NCBI GenBank assembly: GCA_963815505.1
Contig: CAWFGU010000014.1
Span: 248,001-312,000, forward strand
Direction of reading: 5' to 3'
Length of the DNA: 64,000 nucleotides
Origin: CAXBBB01 sp963815505
Lineage (GTDB): Bacteria > Bacteroidota > Rhodothermia > Rhodothermales > BA12
Shown: piece after piece, positions 46,240 through 54,605 of the stretch
Layout of the letters: each line of letters starts with the position of its first letter
Position numbering within the stretch: the first letter of the stretch is position 1
The notes under the pieces: generated by a model
What the model was told of the DNA's origin: nothing
Database searches by the model: none
The model's input: the letters and a program-made list of their open reading frames with translations, nothing else
Position numbers and translations under genes: made by a program

Positions 46240-47253
46240 TCAGCCGTAGTGCTGAGTGAGAAGGTCGCAGGCGCGGGAAAGCGCCTCGTCCGTGATGTCG
46301 CGGTGGAAGGTGGCGCGCAGCCGGTACGGGCCGAACGGGACGACGAGCAAGCCCAACGCACCAAGTACCGATTGTGCCTGAGTCGATGCTTCGGGTACGT
46401 CGAACAGGGCGATGTTGGTGTCCGGCACGACGACGCTCAATCCGAGCGACGCCGCATGATCCGAAAACGTCCGAGCCCGGGCGTGGTCGTCGGCCAGGCC
46501 CGAACGATGGTCGAGGGCCACGTGTGCGGCCGCGGCCAGAATCCCGACCTGCCGCATTCCTCCACCGAGCAGTTTGCGCCAGCGGCGAGCGCGTGAGATG
46601 GTGTCCGCCTCGCCGCAGAGCATCGACCCGACCGGAGCGCCCAGCCCTTTCGACAGGCATACGCTGACGGTGTCGAACCCTTTGGCCCACTCGGCTTCCG
46701 ACGTTTGAGAGGCCAGGGCGGCGTTCCACAGCCGCGCGCCGTCCAGGTGCGTCCGCATGCCACGCGCCCTCGCCGAATCGACGCAGCGCCGGGTTTCCGC
46801 CAGATCGAGCACACAGCCGCCCGCTCGGTTGGCGGTGTTCTCCATCCACAGCAGGCGCGTTCGTGGCTCCCAATCGAATCCCGCACGGACCGACGCCGCC
46901 ACCTGCTGGGCCGTGATCTGCCCGCGCGAGTCGGCCAGCGGAGTGAGTTGGACGCCCGAGATCACGCCCGGCGCGCCGCTCTCGTAGTGGATCAGGTGCG
47001 CGCTCGCCGGAGCCAGCACCTCGTCGCCCGGGTCGGTGTGCAACTTGAGCGCGATCTGGTTGCTCATCACGCCCGACGGCATGAACAGTGCGGCGGGCTT
47101 GCCCAGCAACTCGGCTACGCGCCGCTCCAGCGATTGGACGGTCGGGTCCTCGCCAAACACGTCGTCGCCCACGACGGCCTCAGCCATCGCCTGGCGCATC
47201 TGCGGGGTCGGGCGGGTGACAGTGTCGGAGCGGAGGTCGACGGGCAGGGGCAT
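46240..47253 (-). CDS. ltaE: Low-specificity L-threonine aldolase
   Basis: Cleaves threonine and allo-threonine to glycine and acetaldehyde. 337 residues of the aspartate-aminotransferase fold: DLRSDTVTRPTPQMRQAMAE, VGDDVFGEDPTVQSLE, LFMPSGVMSNQIALKLH and the PLP lysine in SVCLSKGLGAPVGSML. Starts MPLPVDLRSDT. In a minus-strand amino-acid cluster with lysA and tyrA. Confidence 0.93.
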   Translation of the reverse strand: MPLPVDLRSDTVTRPTPQMRQAMAEAVVGDDVFGEDPTVQSLERRVAELLGKPAALFMPSGVMSNQIALKLHTDPGDEVLAPASAHLIHYESGAPGVISGVQLTPLADSRGQITAQQVAASVRAGFDWEPRTRLLWMENTANRAGGCVLDLAETRRCVDSARARGMRTHLDGARLWNAALASQTSEAEWAKGFDTVSVCLSKGLGAPVGSMLCGEADTISRARRWRKLLGGGMRQVGILAAAAHVALDHRSGLADDHARARTFSDHAASLGLSVVVPDTNIALFDVPEASTQAQSVLGALGLLVVPFGPYRLRATFHRDITDEALSRACDLLTQHYG

Positions 47254-47355
47254 GGCGGCGAAACTACGCCGGGCGCGGCGGCTCGTGGTTGTGGATCGTG
47301 GGAATCGGGAATGCGCGGTCCGCCCTACGGAGCGCCGACGCCGAGCAGGATAGGT

Positions 47356-48480
47356 TCACCCCTTGCGTTCGGCCGAGAAGCCCGCCCGCTCCATGGCACT
47401 CAGGGCGCGTTCGATTTCGTCGTCCGAGGCGAAGGCCAGGCGGAACGAGCCGCCCGTTCCCTCGCGGACGAGCAGCAACTCCACGTCTTTCACGTTGAGT
47501 TCAGCTCCGGCGAGCGCGGCGAAGACTTCGGACAGAAAGCCGGGACGGTCGACGGCGTGGAGCAGCAGTTCGGGATAGGCGCGCAGCAGACCCTTTCTGC
47601 GGTTTGGCACGTCGTGGCGCGTCTGGTTGGCCGCGTCGAACGCGTCTTTCAACGTATGCGTCTGGTCTGCGACCAGCGCGGTTTCCAGTTGGTCGAGTTC
47701 CGCCCGCACCGATCTGAGCGCGTCGCGGATGGCGGGGACGTTGGCGGACAGGATGCCTTCCCACGTAGCGTAGGGCGAGCTCGCGATGCGCGTCATGTCG
47801 CGGAAGCCGCCCCCAGCGAGCAGGCGCGTCATCGGCTCCCCCTGCGCGTGGGTACCGACAGCGTTGGTCAGCGCGACGGCGAGCAACTGAGGCACGTGCG
47901 AGACGTGAGCGGCGGCTTGGTCATGCGCCTGAGCGTCGAGCGAGAGCACGCGCGCGCCGATCGTGTCGATCAGGTCGACGAGCGCGTGGAAGCGGCGGTG
48001 CGCTCGGCTCTCGGGCGTCGGGCACAGGGCGTAGGCGGCGTTCTCGAACAGCAGCGGCGAGGCGTGGGCGACGCCTGCATGCTCGCTGCCCGCCATCGGG
48101 TGGCCGCCGACGAACCGGCCCGGAAGCACCTCGTCGCCCAGCACACCGACAGCGGTTTTGACCGACCCCACGTCGGTCACGAGCGCATCGGGTCGGACGT
48201 GGGGCGCGATCGTCCGCAGCAGGTCGCCGACGAGCGCGAGGGGCGGCGCGAGGATGATCAGGTCGGCGTCGGCTACTGCTTCGACGGGATCGGTGACGGC
48301 TTGGTCGCAGCCGCCGCGCGAGGCCAGAACGGCGAGGACGGCCGCGCGGTCGCACGCGGTCACGATCACGTCGCGTGCGTGGCGTTTGAGCGCCAGTGCC
48401 CACGAGCCGCCGATCAGTCCCGTTCCGATGATCGCGACGTGCCGGATCGGCAACTTCGTGGGCGGGCGATGGGCGGGCAT
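47356..48480 (-). CDS. tyrA: Prephenate dehydrogenase with ACT domain
   Basis: Oxidises prephenate to 4-hydroxyphenylpyruvate for tyrosine. 374 residues: Rossmann GTGLIGGSWALALKRHA, catalytic region with LPGRFVGGHPMAGSEHAGV and helical dimer domain, and a C-terminal ACT domain (LLHAVDRPGFLSEVFAALAG, LNVKDVELLLVREG) that probably gives feedback control. Head of the cluster tyrA-ltaE-lysA, divergent from a rhomboid gene. Confidence 0.93.
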   Translation of the reverse strand: MPAHRPPTKLPIRHVAIIGTGLIGGSWALALKRHARDVIVTACDRAAVLAVLASRGGCDQAVTDPVEAVADADLIILAPPLALVGDLLRTIAPHVRPDALVTDVGSVKTAVGVLGDEVLPGRFVGGHPMAGSEHAGVAHASPLLFENAAYALCPTPESRAHRRFHALVDLIDTIGARVLSLDAQAHDQAAAHVSHVPQLLAVALTNAVGTHAQGEPMTRLLAGGGFRDMTRIASSPYATWEGILSANVPAIRDALRSVRAELDQLETALVADQTHTLKDAFDAANQTRHDVPNRRKGLLRAYPELLLHAVDRPGFLSEVFAALAGAELNVKDVELLLVREGTGGSFRLAFASDDEIERALSAMERAGFSAERKG

Positions 48481-48532
48481 GGCAGTACGAATCGGTTAGG
48501 CCGCATCTTACGACTCCACCTATTGCTCGTTC

Positions 48533-49285
48533 ATGCTTTTTCCGCTCTCCGACGACGACCGCCGCCTGACGCGTACGGCCTACGTCACGCTCGTCTTCCT
48601 CGCCGCCAACGTGATCGTGTTCGTGCTCTTCCAGGGCATGGGCGGCAACGAAGCGTTCACCTACGGATGGAGCGTCATCCCCCAGGAGATCACGACGGGC
48701 GTCGACGTGGTCGGTGACGTGACGTTAGGGGCGGGCGAGGAGAGCGCCGTCGTCCGGCACACGCCTGGCCCGGTCCCGATTTATCTCACGATCCTGTCGG
48801 CGATGTTCATGCACGGCGGCTGGCTCCACCTGGGCGGAAACCTGCTCTACCTCTGGATCTTCGGCGACAATGTCGAGCACCGGTTCGGCCCGGTCACGTT
48901 CGCGCTGTTCTACCTCGCCTGCGGGCTGGCAGCGACGCTCGCCCAGATCGCCCTCGACCCGGACGGGCTGATTCCCAACCTGGGGGCGTCGGGTGCCATC
49001 TCGGGCGTACTGGGCGCGTACCTCGTCCTGTTTCCGCGCAACAAGGTGCGGGCGCTGCTCTTCTACTTCGTCGTCAGCGTGCCCGCCGTCGTCGTGCTCG
49101 GGCTGTGGATCGCGTTTCAGTTCTTCAACGGTTACGGCTCGTTCTTCGCCACCGAGCAGACCGGAGGCGTGGCGTATGCGGCACACATCGGCGGCTTCGT
49201 GGCGGGCGTGATCGGCGCGTTCGTGCTCAAAGGCATCCGCCCGCCGCGCGAGCACGAGAAGATGCTCAGCCGCGCCGCTCGGTGA
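48533..49285 (+). CDS. Rhomboid-family intramembrane serine protease
   Basis: 250 residues, six to seven membrane helices. The active site is visible: Ser in GASGAISGVLGAY (near residue 154) and His in YAAHIGGFVAGVI (near 218); the helix with AMFMHGGWLHLGGNLLYLW carries the oxyanion and structural residues. N-terminal 20 residues are cytoplasmic. It cleaves membrane-spanning substrates within the bilayer; natural targets are unknown. It starts 52 nt from the divergent tyrA. Confidence 0.93.
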   Translation: MLFPLSDDDRRLTRTAYVTLVFLAANVIVFVLFQGMGGNEAFTYGWSVIPQEITTGVDVVGDVTLGAGEESAVVRHTPGPVPIYLTILSAMFMHGGWLHLGGNLLYLWIFGDNVEHRFGPVTFALFYLACGLAATLAQIALDPDGLIPNLGASGAISGVLGAYLVLFPRNKVRALLFYFVVSVPAVVVLGLWIAFQFFNGYGSFFATEQTGGVAYAAHIGGFVAGVIGAFVLKGIRPPREHEKMLSRAAR

Positions 49286-49985
49286 CGTAGCGGTTGGCTT
49301 CGTCCAGGCGGTCGTGCGTGCCCACGTCGAGCCAGAACGCAGCGCCGACGTGGTACGGCCTGATCGCCGCTCGGGTCTTGGCGAGCCGCAGGTAGGGCCT
49401 CATGATCGAGAACGTGCCCGTCTCCTCGAACGCCCCCACCAGACCCGGACTCGCCACCTGGATGCCGCAGAAGTCGAACCGGTGCAGCGTGCCTTCGGGG
49501 TCGCGCACCTGCTCCTCGCCGCCGTCGTACGCGTAGCCCATAAGCCCGATGTCGTCGAACATCAGATACCGGTCGGTCGTGGCCTCTCTGACGGCCAGCG
49601 TCGCCAGGCTGCTCGGGTCGTGCGCGGCGTAGAGTGCCGCCAGGTCGATCTCGCTCAGGATGTCGACGTTGTGGATCAGGTACGGATCGCCCGGCAGCAA
49701 CTCGCGCGCGTGGAGCAAGCCGCCGCCGGTTTCGTAGGGTCCGCCCGGCTCGAACGACAGGTGCGTCTCCACGCCCAGATCGCCTTCGGCCTCGACGTAC
49801 GCCTCGATCTGATCGGCGAGGTAGGCCGTGTTGACGACGAGCCGGTCGCAGCCCGCTTCGATCAACCGATCCGCCGTGTGTCGGAGGAGCGGCAGGCCAC
49901 CGACTTCGACCATCGCCTTGGGCGTCGTGTCGGTGAGAGGGGCGAGGCGGGTGCCGCGTCCGGCGGCGAAGATCAGTCCGGTCAT
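49266..49985 (-). CDS. Sugar-1-phosphate nucleotidyltransferase (MurU/ManC-like)
   Basis: 239 residues of the nucleotidyltransferase fold: GLIFAAGRGTRLAPLTDTTP and KAMVEVGGLPLLRHTADRLI, GGPYETGGGLLHARELL, catalytic Asp region IHNVDILSEI. Similar to MurNAc-1-phosphate uridylyltransferase or mannose-1-phosphate guanylyltransferase, so it activates a sugar for cell wall or surface polysaccharide. Its end overlaps the convergent rhomboid gene by 20 nt. Confidence 0.87.
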   Translation of the reverse strand: MTGLIFAAGRGTRLAPLTDTTPKAMVEVGGLPLLRHTADRLIEAGCDRLVVNTAYLADQIEAYVEAEGDLGVETHLSFEPGGPYETGGGLLHARELLPGDPYLIHNVDILSEIDLAALYAAHDPSSLATLAVREATTDRYLMFDDIGLMGYAYDGGEEQVRDPEGTLHRFDFCGIQVASPGLVGAFEETGTFSIMRPYLRLAKTRAAIRPYHVGAAFWLDVGTHDRLDEANRYVTERRG

Positions 49986-50008
49986 GTCGGGTCGTGGAGG
50001 GGAAGTCG

Positions 50009-50016
50009 CCAACCTA
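50009..50016 (-). promoter_or_regulatory. -7-like promoter box of the nucleotidyltransferase
   Basis: TAGGTTGG on the minus strand, 31 nt before the start codon at 49985. Confidence 0.35.
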
Positions 50017-50050
50017 CCGCGCAACCGGAGTGCGCATCGTCCCGATGTGG

Positions 50051-50287
50051 CTACCGTTCGGGCACGTGTCCGCGCCTGCGGATCGTGAACAGCATGGCCG
50101 CGACGACGACCCCGATCAGCACCAGCCGAGCGCCCATCGCCGCTTGGGCGTCCGCCCACGCCATCACGAGCAGCAGCCCACCCGCGACGACGGCAAACGC
50201 CACCCGAACGCCGGGCCTGAGTCCGCGAATCGCCGTCAGCACGCCGACGTAGACCGCAAGCGCAGCTATGAGGACAAAGGTGGACAC
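50051..50287 (-). CDS. Small membrane protein
   Basis: 78 residues from a GTG: STFVLIAALAVYVGVLTAIR, VRVAFAVVAGGLLLVMAWAD and LVLIGVVVAAMLFTIRRRGH form three hydrophobic helices. No named family. It follows the beta-barrel gene with about 28 nt between them, so may be co-transcribed. Confidence 0.55.
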   Translation of the reverse strand: MSTFVLIAALAVYVGVLTAIRGLRPGVRVAFAVVAGGLLLVMAWADAQAAMGARLVLIGVVVAAMLFTIRRRGHVPER

Positions 50288-50315
50288 GGTTGTGGCAAGG
50301 GTGAGTGAGCGCGTG

Positions 50316-51077
50316 CTACAAGCGCAGCGAACCGCCCAAGCTGAACAGAATGTCGGAGGTTGTGTCACTCAGACCGGCATAGATCGACGCATCGAGTGCG
50401 AACTGTGGCGTGACGGCGAACGCTGCGCCGAGTCCGAGCAAGGCTTGATTGTCGAAATCCTGAAGGATGGTGTATTGCGCTTCGACGAAGCCGAATACCT
50501 GGGGGGTGAGCGGATAGCCGCCCTGAGCAGCCAGGCGTGTAGCAACTGAGTCGAAAAACTCGTCGGTACCACCGAAGATGCCCAGGTTGCCCAAGAGTGA
50601 GAAGCCGCTCTGCAACGTGGTGCTCGCAGCTACCGTCGCCCCGAGAGCCGTGTCGAAGTCGTCGTCGATCGGTACGAATACTTCGGGCGTGACGCTGAGA
50701 CGGAATGAGGTAAGGTCGCCGGGCAAGCCAATCTTGGCGCCGATCGACACGAAGTCGAAGCCTAATTCACCGTCGTTATCGAACACGTCGCTCAGGTCGC
50801 CTCCAAAGCGCACGCCATCGTAAACAGAGGTGGTGGCGCGCAACTCTATGGCATTGGTGAGTCCGAATCGGGCCGTGAGCGGTACGCCGTACGATGTGAC
50901 GCTGAAATCATCATCCGAGTTGTACGCTGCGGTTACGCCGAACTCAATCGAGGCGGTGCGTTGCGGAAGCGTCTCGGCCGCAAGGGTGAGTCCGGGTCGG
51001 TCCAGCGTGATGAACTGAGCCTGTACTGTAGAAACGGCGAAGAGAGCGCAAGCTGCGAGTAAAGCAAAGCGGGTCAT
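50316..51077 (-). CDS. Outer-membrane beta-barrel (transporter-like) protein
   Basis: 253 residues: signal peptide (LLAACALFAVSTVQAQ), then alternating strands with glycine/aromatic residues (ASIEFGVTAAYNSDDDF, TARFGLTNAIELRATTSVYD, TSFRLSVTPEVFVPIDDDFD) and a final strand ending SLGGSLRL. Resembles the outer-membrane transporter (phenol-degradation meta-pathway MetA) family. Function unknown. An operator-like palindrome lies 35-58 nt upstream. Confidence 0.75.
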   Translation of the reverse strand: MTRFALLAACALFAVSTVQAQFITLDRPGLTLAAETLPQRTASIEFGVTAAYNSDDDFSVTSYGVPLTARFGLTNAIELRATTSVYDGVRFGGDLSDVFDNDGELGFDFVSIGAKIGLPGDLTSFRLSVTPEVFVPIDDDFDTALGATVAASTTLQSGFSLLGNLGIFGGTDEFFDSVATRLAAQGGYPLTPQVFGFVEAQYTILQDFDNQALLGLGAAFAVTPQFALDASIYAGLSDTTSDILFSLGGSLRL

Positions 51078-51111
51078 AGGTCAGGAGGTTGGGAGCGAGA
51101 TAAGGTAGCGG

Positions 51112-51135
51112 AGTGGTAAATATAGTTACCACTCG
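51112..51135 (-). promoter_or_regulatory. 24-bp perfect palindrome (operator) overlapping a promoter box
   Basis: GAGTGGTAA, 6-nt spacer ATATAG, TTACCACTC: 9-bp perfect arms, 35 nt from the beta-barrel start. The centre on the minus strand reads TATATTTA, similar to TAnnTTTG. A dimeric repressor binding here would cover the promoter. No regulator gene adjoins. Confidence 0.55.
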
Positions 51136-51319
51136 CATCCTCATTCAACGAGGTTGGACCGCGACGAGACGACACGTCTCTGCCGGGTAAAGATTGAATA
51201 TCCAATCCGATAGGAAATAAATAGATAGGCCTATGACATGACGCTGTCTCTGGCTCTTGCTATTCTACGCATACGCGCGCGCGAAATGGTGCGCTGCACC
51301 CTCCTAACCCCAACCCGCC

Positions 51320-51984
51320 ATGTCTACCCTCTTCGCCGAGCCGAGCCTCTTTTACGCCCCGCCCTACGAGCGTCCCATCGAGGATGAGTTGGCGTGGCAT
51401 CTGGTCAAGTTCCTCCACCCCGAAGCAGGCGTGCGCTACCAAGTGCGTCACCAAACGCCCGCCGGTCCATTCTACACCGATTTCGTCGTCGAGGTGCCGC
51501 TGGGCGAGTCGGTCCGCCGCGTCGGCATTGAGGTGACGGACGCGCTCGACCCTGAAAACGTGACGATGCGCGACGCGCTGCTCGTGGGGGGTGGGCATCT
51601 GGATGCCGTTCTGCGCGTCGATCCCAGCGACCTGACCTACCGGATGCACGACGTGTTGTTGTTCGCGCTCCGATTGCGCCCCGAGTTGTTCGGTCGCAGG
51701 GGGCGCGTCAACCTCGAGACGCTGGCGTCGACCGAGGCGCTGATCTGCGACGTGCGGCCGGGACGGTCGGTCGAGATGGGCTACGCGCTGCCGGATCCCC
51801 ACGCCGGGCTGCTGTTCGGTGGCGAGGAGCTGGAGCCGCTGCCCGGAGCGGGACGTGTGCTGCTGCGTCGCTGTCGCCGATAGCGGCCCATCCGCAGTCG
51901 TGGCTGGCCGACTACCACCAGGCGCTCGACTTCTTCGGCGTCACCCACCGGCAGGTCGGGCAGTCGACGCGGCGCGCGGCCTAG
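51320..51984 (+). CDS. Uncharacterised protein, frameshifted near C-terminus
   Basis: About 221 residues. Strongly predicted start MSTLFAEPSLFYAPPYERPI, then DELAWHLVKFLHPEAGVRYQ, VRHQTPAGPFYTDFVVEVP, VRRVGIEVTDALDPENVT. A frame change near 51870 leads to LSPIAAHPQSWLADYHQALD and the stop at 51984. The layout (TDFVVEV then GIEVTD) loosely recalls PD-(D/E)xK nuclease-like domains, but no family is claimed. It is followed by a hairpin and by rarA. Confidence 0.55.
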
Positions 51985-52006
51985 TCCTCGTTGGGTCACG
52001 AGCACC

Positions 52007-52040
52007 AAGCCTGGCAGGTTGCCGAGACCTGTCAGGTTTT
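52007..52040 (+). terminator. Terminator hairpin before rarA
   Basis: Arms CCTGGCAGGT and ACCTGTCAGG (9 of 10 paired, 7-nt loop) then TTTT. It ends the 51320 gene. The core TGTCAGG is shared with the terminator at 16648. Confidence 0.7.
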
Positions 52041-52076
52041 CTCGTTCGTGCTCCTCGCGTCTCGCTAGTTTTCCCC

Positions 52077-53450
52077 ATGCCCGACGACCTGTTCGACCTC
52101 GCCGCCCGCGCCCGCACGACCGCATCCGCTCCGCTCGCCGACCGGATGCGCCCGCGCACGCTCGACGAGTTCGCCGGTCAGGCGCACATTCTGGGTCCGG
52201 GCAGACTGCTCCGTCGCGCCGTCGAAGCCGACCGGGTGACGAGTTTGCTGCTGTACGGGCCGCCGGGGACGGGTAAGACGACGCTGGCCCGCATCATCGC
52301 CCGGAGTACGGCCAAAAACTTCCTCGCTCTCAACGCCGTGCTCGCGGGCGTCAAAGACATTCGAGCCGCTATCGACGGGGCGAGCGATCGGTTGAGACTG
52401 CACGGGCAGCGTTCGATCCTATTCGTCGACGAGGTGCACCGCTTCAACAAGGCACAGCAGGACGCGCTGCTTCCGCACGTTGAGAACGGCACGGTCACGT
52501 TCATCGGCGCTACGACCGAAAACCCGTATTTCGAGGTCAACAAAGCTCTGGTGAGCCGGAGCCGTGTCTTCGAGATGCAGTCACTCACCGACGACGATCT
52601 GGCAGGCATCATCCTCAGGGCCATCGCCAACGAGGAGCGTGGCTACGGTCTGAAAAACGTCACCATCGACGACGACGCACTCGCTCACCTCGTCTCGACC
52701 GCCAACGGCGACGCGCGCAGCCTGCTCAACGCTCTCGAACTCGCCGCCGAGACTACTGCTCCGGACGACGAAGGTCACATCCGCATTACGCGCGAAGTCG
52801 CCGAGGACTCGATTCAGAAGCGCGCCGTCCTCTACGACAAGGAGGGCGACGCGCACTTCGACACGATCAGCGCGTTCATAAAGAGCCTGCGCGGATCGGA
52901 CGTGGACGCGGCACTCTACTGGATGGCGCGGATGATTTATGCCGGAGAGGATCCGCGTTTCATCCTGCGCCGGATGCTGATCTTTGCCTGCGAGGACATC
53001 GGCATGGCCGATCCGCGTGCGCTGGAGCAGGCCGTCGCGGCGGCTCAGGCGTTCGACTACGTCGGCATGCCCGAGGGCCGCTTCCACCTGTCGCACCTGT
53101 GCCTCTACCTGGCGACGGCGCCCAAGAGCAACTCGTCGTTCGCCCTGTTCGAAGCGCTGGCGTACGTCGAGAAGCAGGCGCAGCACGAGCCGCCGAACAA
53201 GCTCAAAGACGCCTCGCGCGACGGCGCCGGTCTGGGGCACGGCAAAGGCTACCACTACCCGCACGCCTACCGCGACCACTACGTCGCCGAGCAGTATTTG
53301 CCCGACGAGATGCAGGGTCTGTACTTCTATAATCCGTCCGAGATGGGCTACGAGCGCACCGTCCAAGCTCGGTTGGATGCCCTCCGCGACCGCGACACCG
53401 ACGAAGGCATCGAAAAACGCGCTCGCAAATACGCCGACGACGAACCATGA
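52077..53450 (+). CDS. rarA: Replication-associated recombination protein A
   Basis: RarA (MgsA) is an AAA+ ATPase acting at stalled forks. 457 residues: ADRMRPRTLDEFAGQAHILG, Walker A LLYGPPGTGKTTLARII (near 60), Walker B SILFVDEVHRFNKAQQD, sensor FIGATTENPYFEVNKALVSR and the C-terminal tetramerisation domain ending PHAYRDHYVAEQYLPDEMQG. Four nt overlap with the next gene's start. Family certain. Confidence 0.96.
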   Translation: MPDDLFDLAARARTTASAPLADRMRPRTLDEFAGQAHILGPGRLLRRAVEADRVTSLLLYGPPGTGKTTLARIIARSTAKNFLALNAVLAGVKDIRAAIDGASDRLRLHGQRSILFVDEVHRFNKAQQDALLPHVENGTVTFIGATTENPYFEVNKALVSRSRVFEMQSLTDDDLAGIILRAIANEERGYGLKNVTIDDDALAHLVSTANGDARSLLNALELAAETTAPDDEGHIRITREVAEDSIQKRAVLYDKEGDAHFDTISAFIKSLRGSDVDAALYWMARMIYAGEDPRFILRRMLIFACEDIGMADPRALEQAVAAAQAFDYVGMPEGRFHLSHLCLYLATAPKSNSSFALFEALAYVEKQAQHEPPNKLKDASRDGAGLGHGKGYHYPHAYRDHYVAEQYLPDEMQGLYFYNPSEMGYERTVQARLDALRDRDTDEGIEKRARKYADDEP

Positions 53451-54574
53451 CGCGCCTTCTCTTACTACTGCTGATCACCGGATGCGCCTCGACGAGCGAC
53501 GGTCTCACGATCCAGATCGCTGTCCCGCCGAATACGCCGGACTCCGTGTACGCCGCAGGTAACTTCAACGACTGGAATCCCGCCGATCCCGCGTTTCGGC
53601 TCCATCGCGTGGACGAGGAGACGTTTGCGCGCTCATTCGATGCCATTCCCAGAGGCGAAATAGCATTCAAGCTAACGCTGGGACGATGGAGCCGCGTCGA
53701 GGTCGAAGGCGACGCGTCGGAATCTCCCAACCGCTCGTTCGTCTATCGAGGTGGAAGGCAGACCTATGCCTCGTCCGTCGTCGCCTGGCGGTCCGGCGAC
53801 ACCCCGCGTTCTTCGACGGCGAGTGAAAACGTGTCCGTCCTGGACTCGGCGATGCAGATGCCGCAACTGCGCCGGTCGCGCCGCGTCCAGATCTACTTGC
53901 CGCGCGACTACGCCGATTCGAACCAGCGCTATCCCGTCCTCTACGTCCACGACGGACAAAACGTGTTCGACGAGGCGACGACGGCGTTCGGGACCGAGTG
54001 GGGCATCGACGAAACGCTCGACTGGCGCCACGCGCGCGGTCGAACGGGAGCGATCGTCGTAGCCATCGACCATGGCGGGGATCTCCGACTGGACGAATAC
54101 GGACCGTTCGTCAACGCCCAGTACGGTGGGGGAGAAGGCCCGGCCTACGTCGCCTTCCTCGCCGAAACGCTCAAACCACTGATCGACGCTCGCTTCCGCA
54201 CGCTGCCCGACCCGGCGCATACCGGCATTCTGGGCAGCAGTATGGGCGGCCTGATCTCGCTCTACGCCGGACTGACGCGCCCCGACGTGTTTGGGCGTGT
54301 CGGTGTATTCTCACCCTCGCTGTGGTTCGCCGAGGAGCAAATGCTCGTGCTGGCGCGGGAAGCCGACGTGGGCGCCTCGCGCTTCTATTTCGTCAGCGCG
54401 CTCTCCGAGGGGCCGAGCGTCGCGGCGGCGCAAACGCGGATGGTCGAACTGCTGATCGGCCAGCGGTCCGGCGCGGAGGTAGAAAGCGTGCTGCGGTCTG
54501 AGGGATCGCACAGCGAAGCGTTCTGGGCTGGCGAGTTCGGCGAAGCGTTCGAATGGCTGTTTCCCACGCGCTGA
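53447..54574 (+). CDS. Lipoprotein esterase with N-terminal CBM48-like domain
   Basis: 375 residues: lipoprotein signal with lipobox LITGC (Cys13), a CBM48/early-set domain (VYAAGNFNDWNPADPAFRL, GEIAFKLTLGRWSRVEVEGD), then an esterase-D-like alpha/beta hydrolase: YPVLYVHDGQNVFDEATTAF, nucleophile elbow GILGSSMGGLISLYAG (Ser near 266), terminal His in GSHSEAFWAGEFGEAFEW. It probably cleaves esters on the periplasmic or surface side; feruloyl esterases and siderophore esterases share this fold. Stop 32 nt before the receiver gene on the other strand. Confidence 0.85.
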   Translation: MTRLLLLLLITGCASTSDGLTIQIAVPPNTPDSVYAAGNFNDWNPADPAFRLHRVDEETFARSFDAIPRGEIAFKLTLGRWSRVEVEGDASESPNRSFVYRGGRQTYASSVVAWRSGDTPRSSTASENVSVLDSAMQMPQLRRSRRVQIYLPRDYADSNQRYPVLYVHDGQNVFDEATTAFGTEWGIDETLDWRHARGRTGAIVVAIDHGGDLRLDEYGPFVNAQYGGGEGPAYVAFLAETLKPLIDARFRTLPDPAHTGILGSSMGGLISLYAGLTRPDVFGRVGVFSPSLWFAEEQMLVLAREADVGASRFYFVSALSEGPSVAAAQTRMVELLIGQRSGAEVESVLRSEGSHSEAFWAGEFGEAFEWLFPTR

Positions 54575-54605
54575 TGCGCCACCATCGGTCCGGAAGGAAG
54601 TATCC

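Noticed and set aside
46705..48717. 670-codon open frame on the plus strand antisense to tyrA and ltaE
   Set aside because: The opposite strand has clear TyrA and LtaE motifs. The long antisense frame reflects GC-rich codon bias and shows no recognisable domain.
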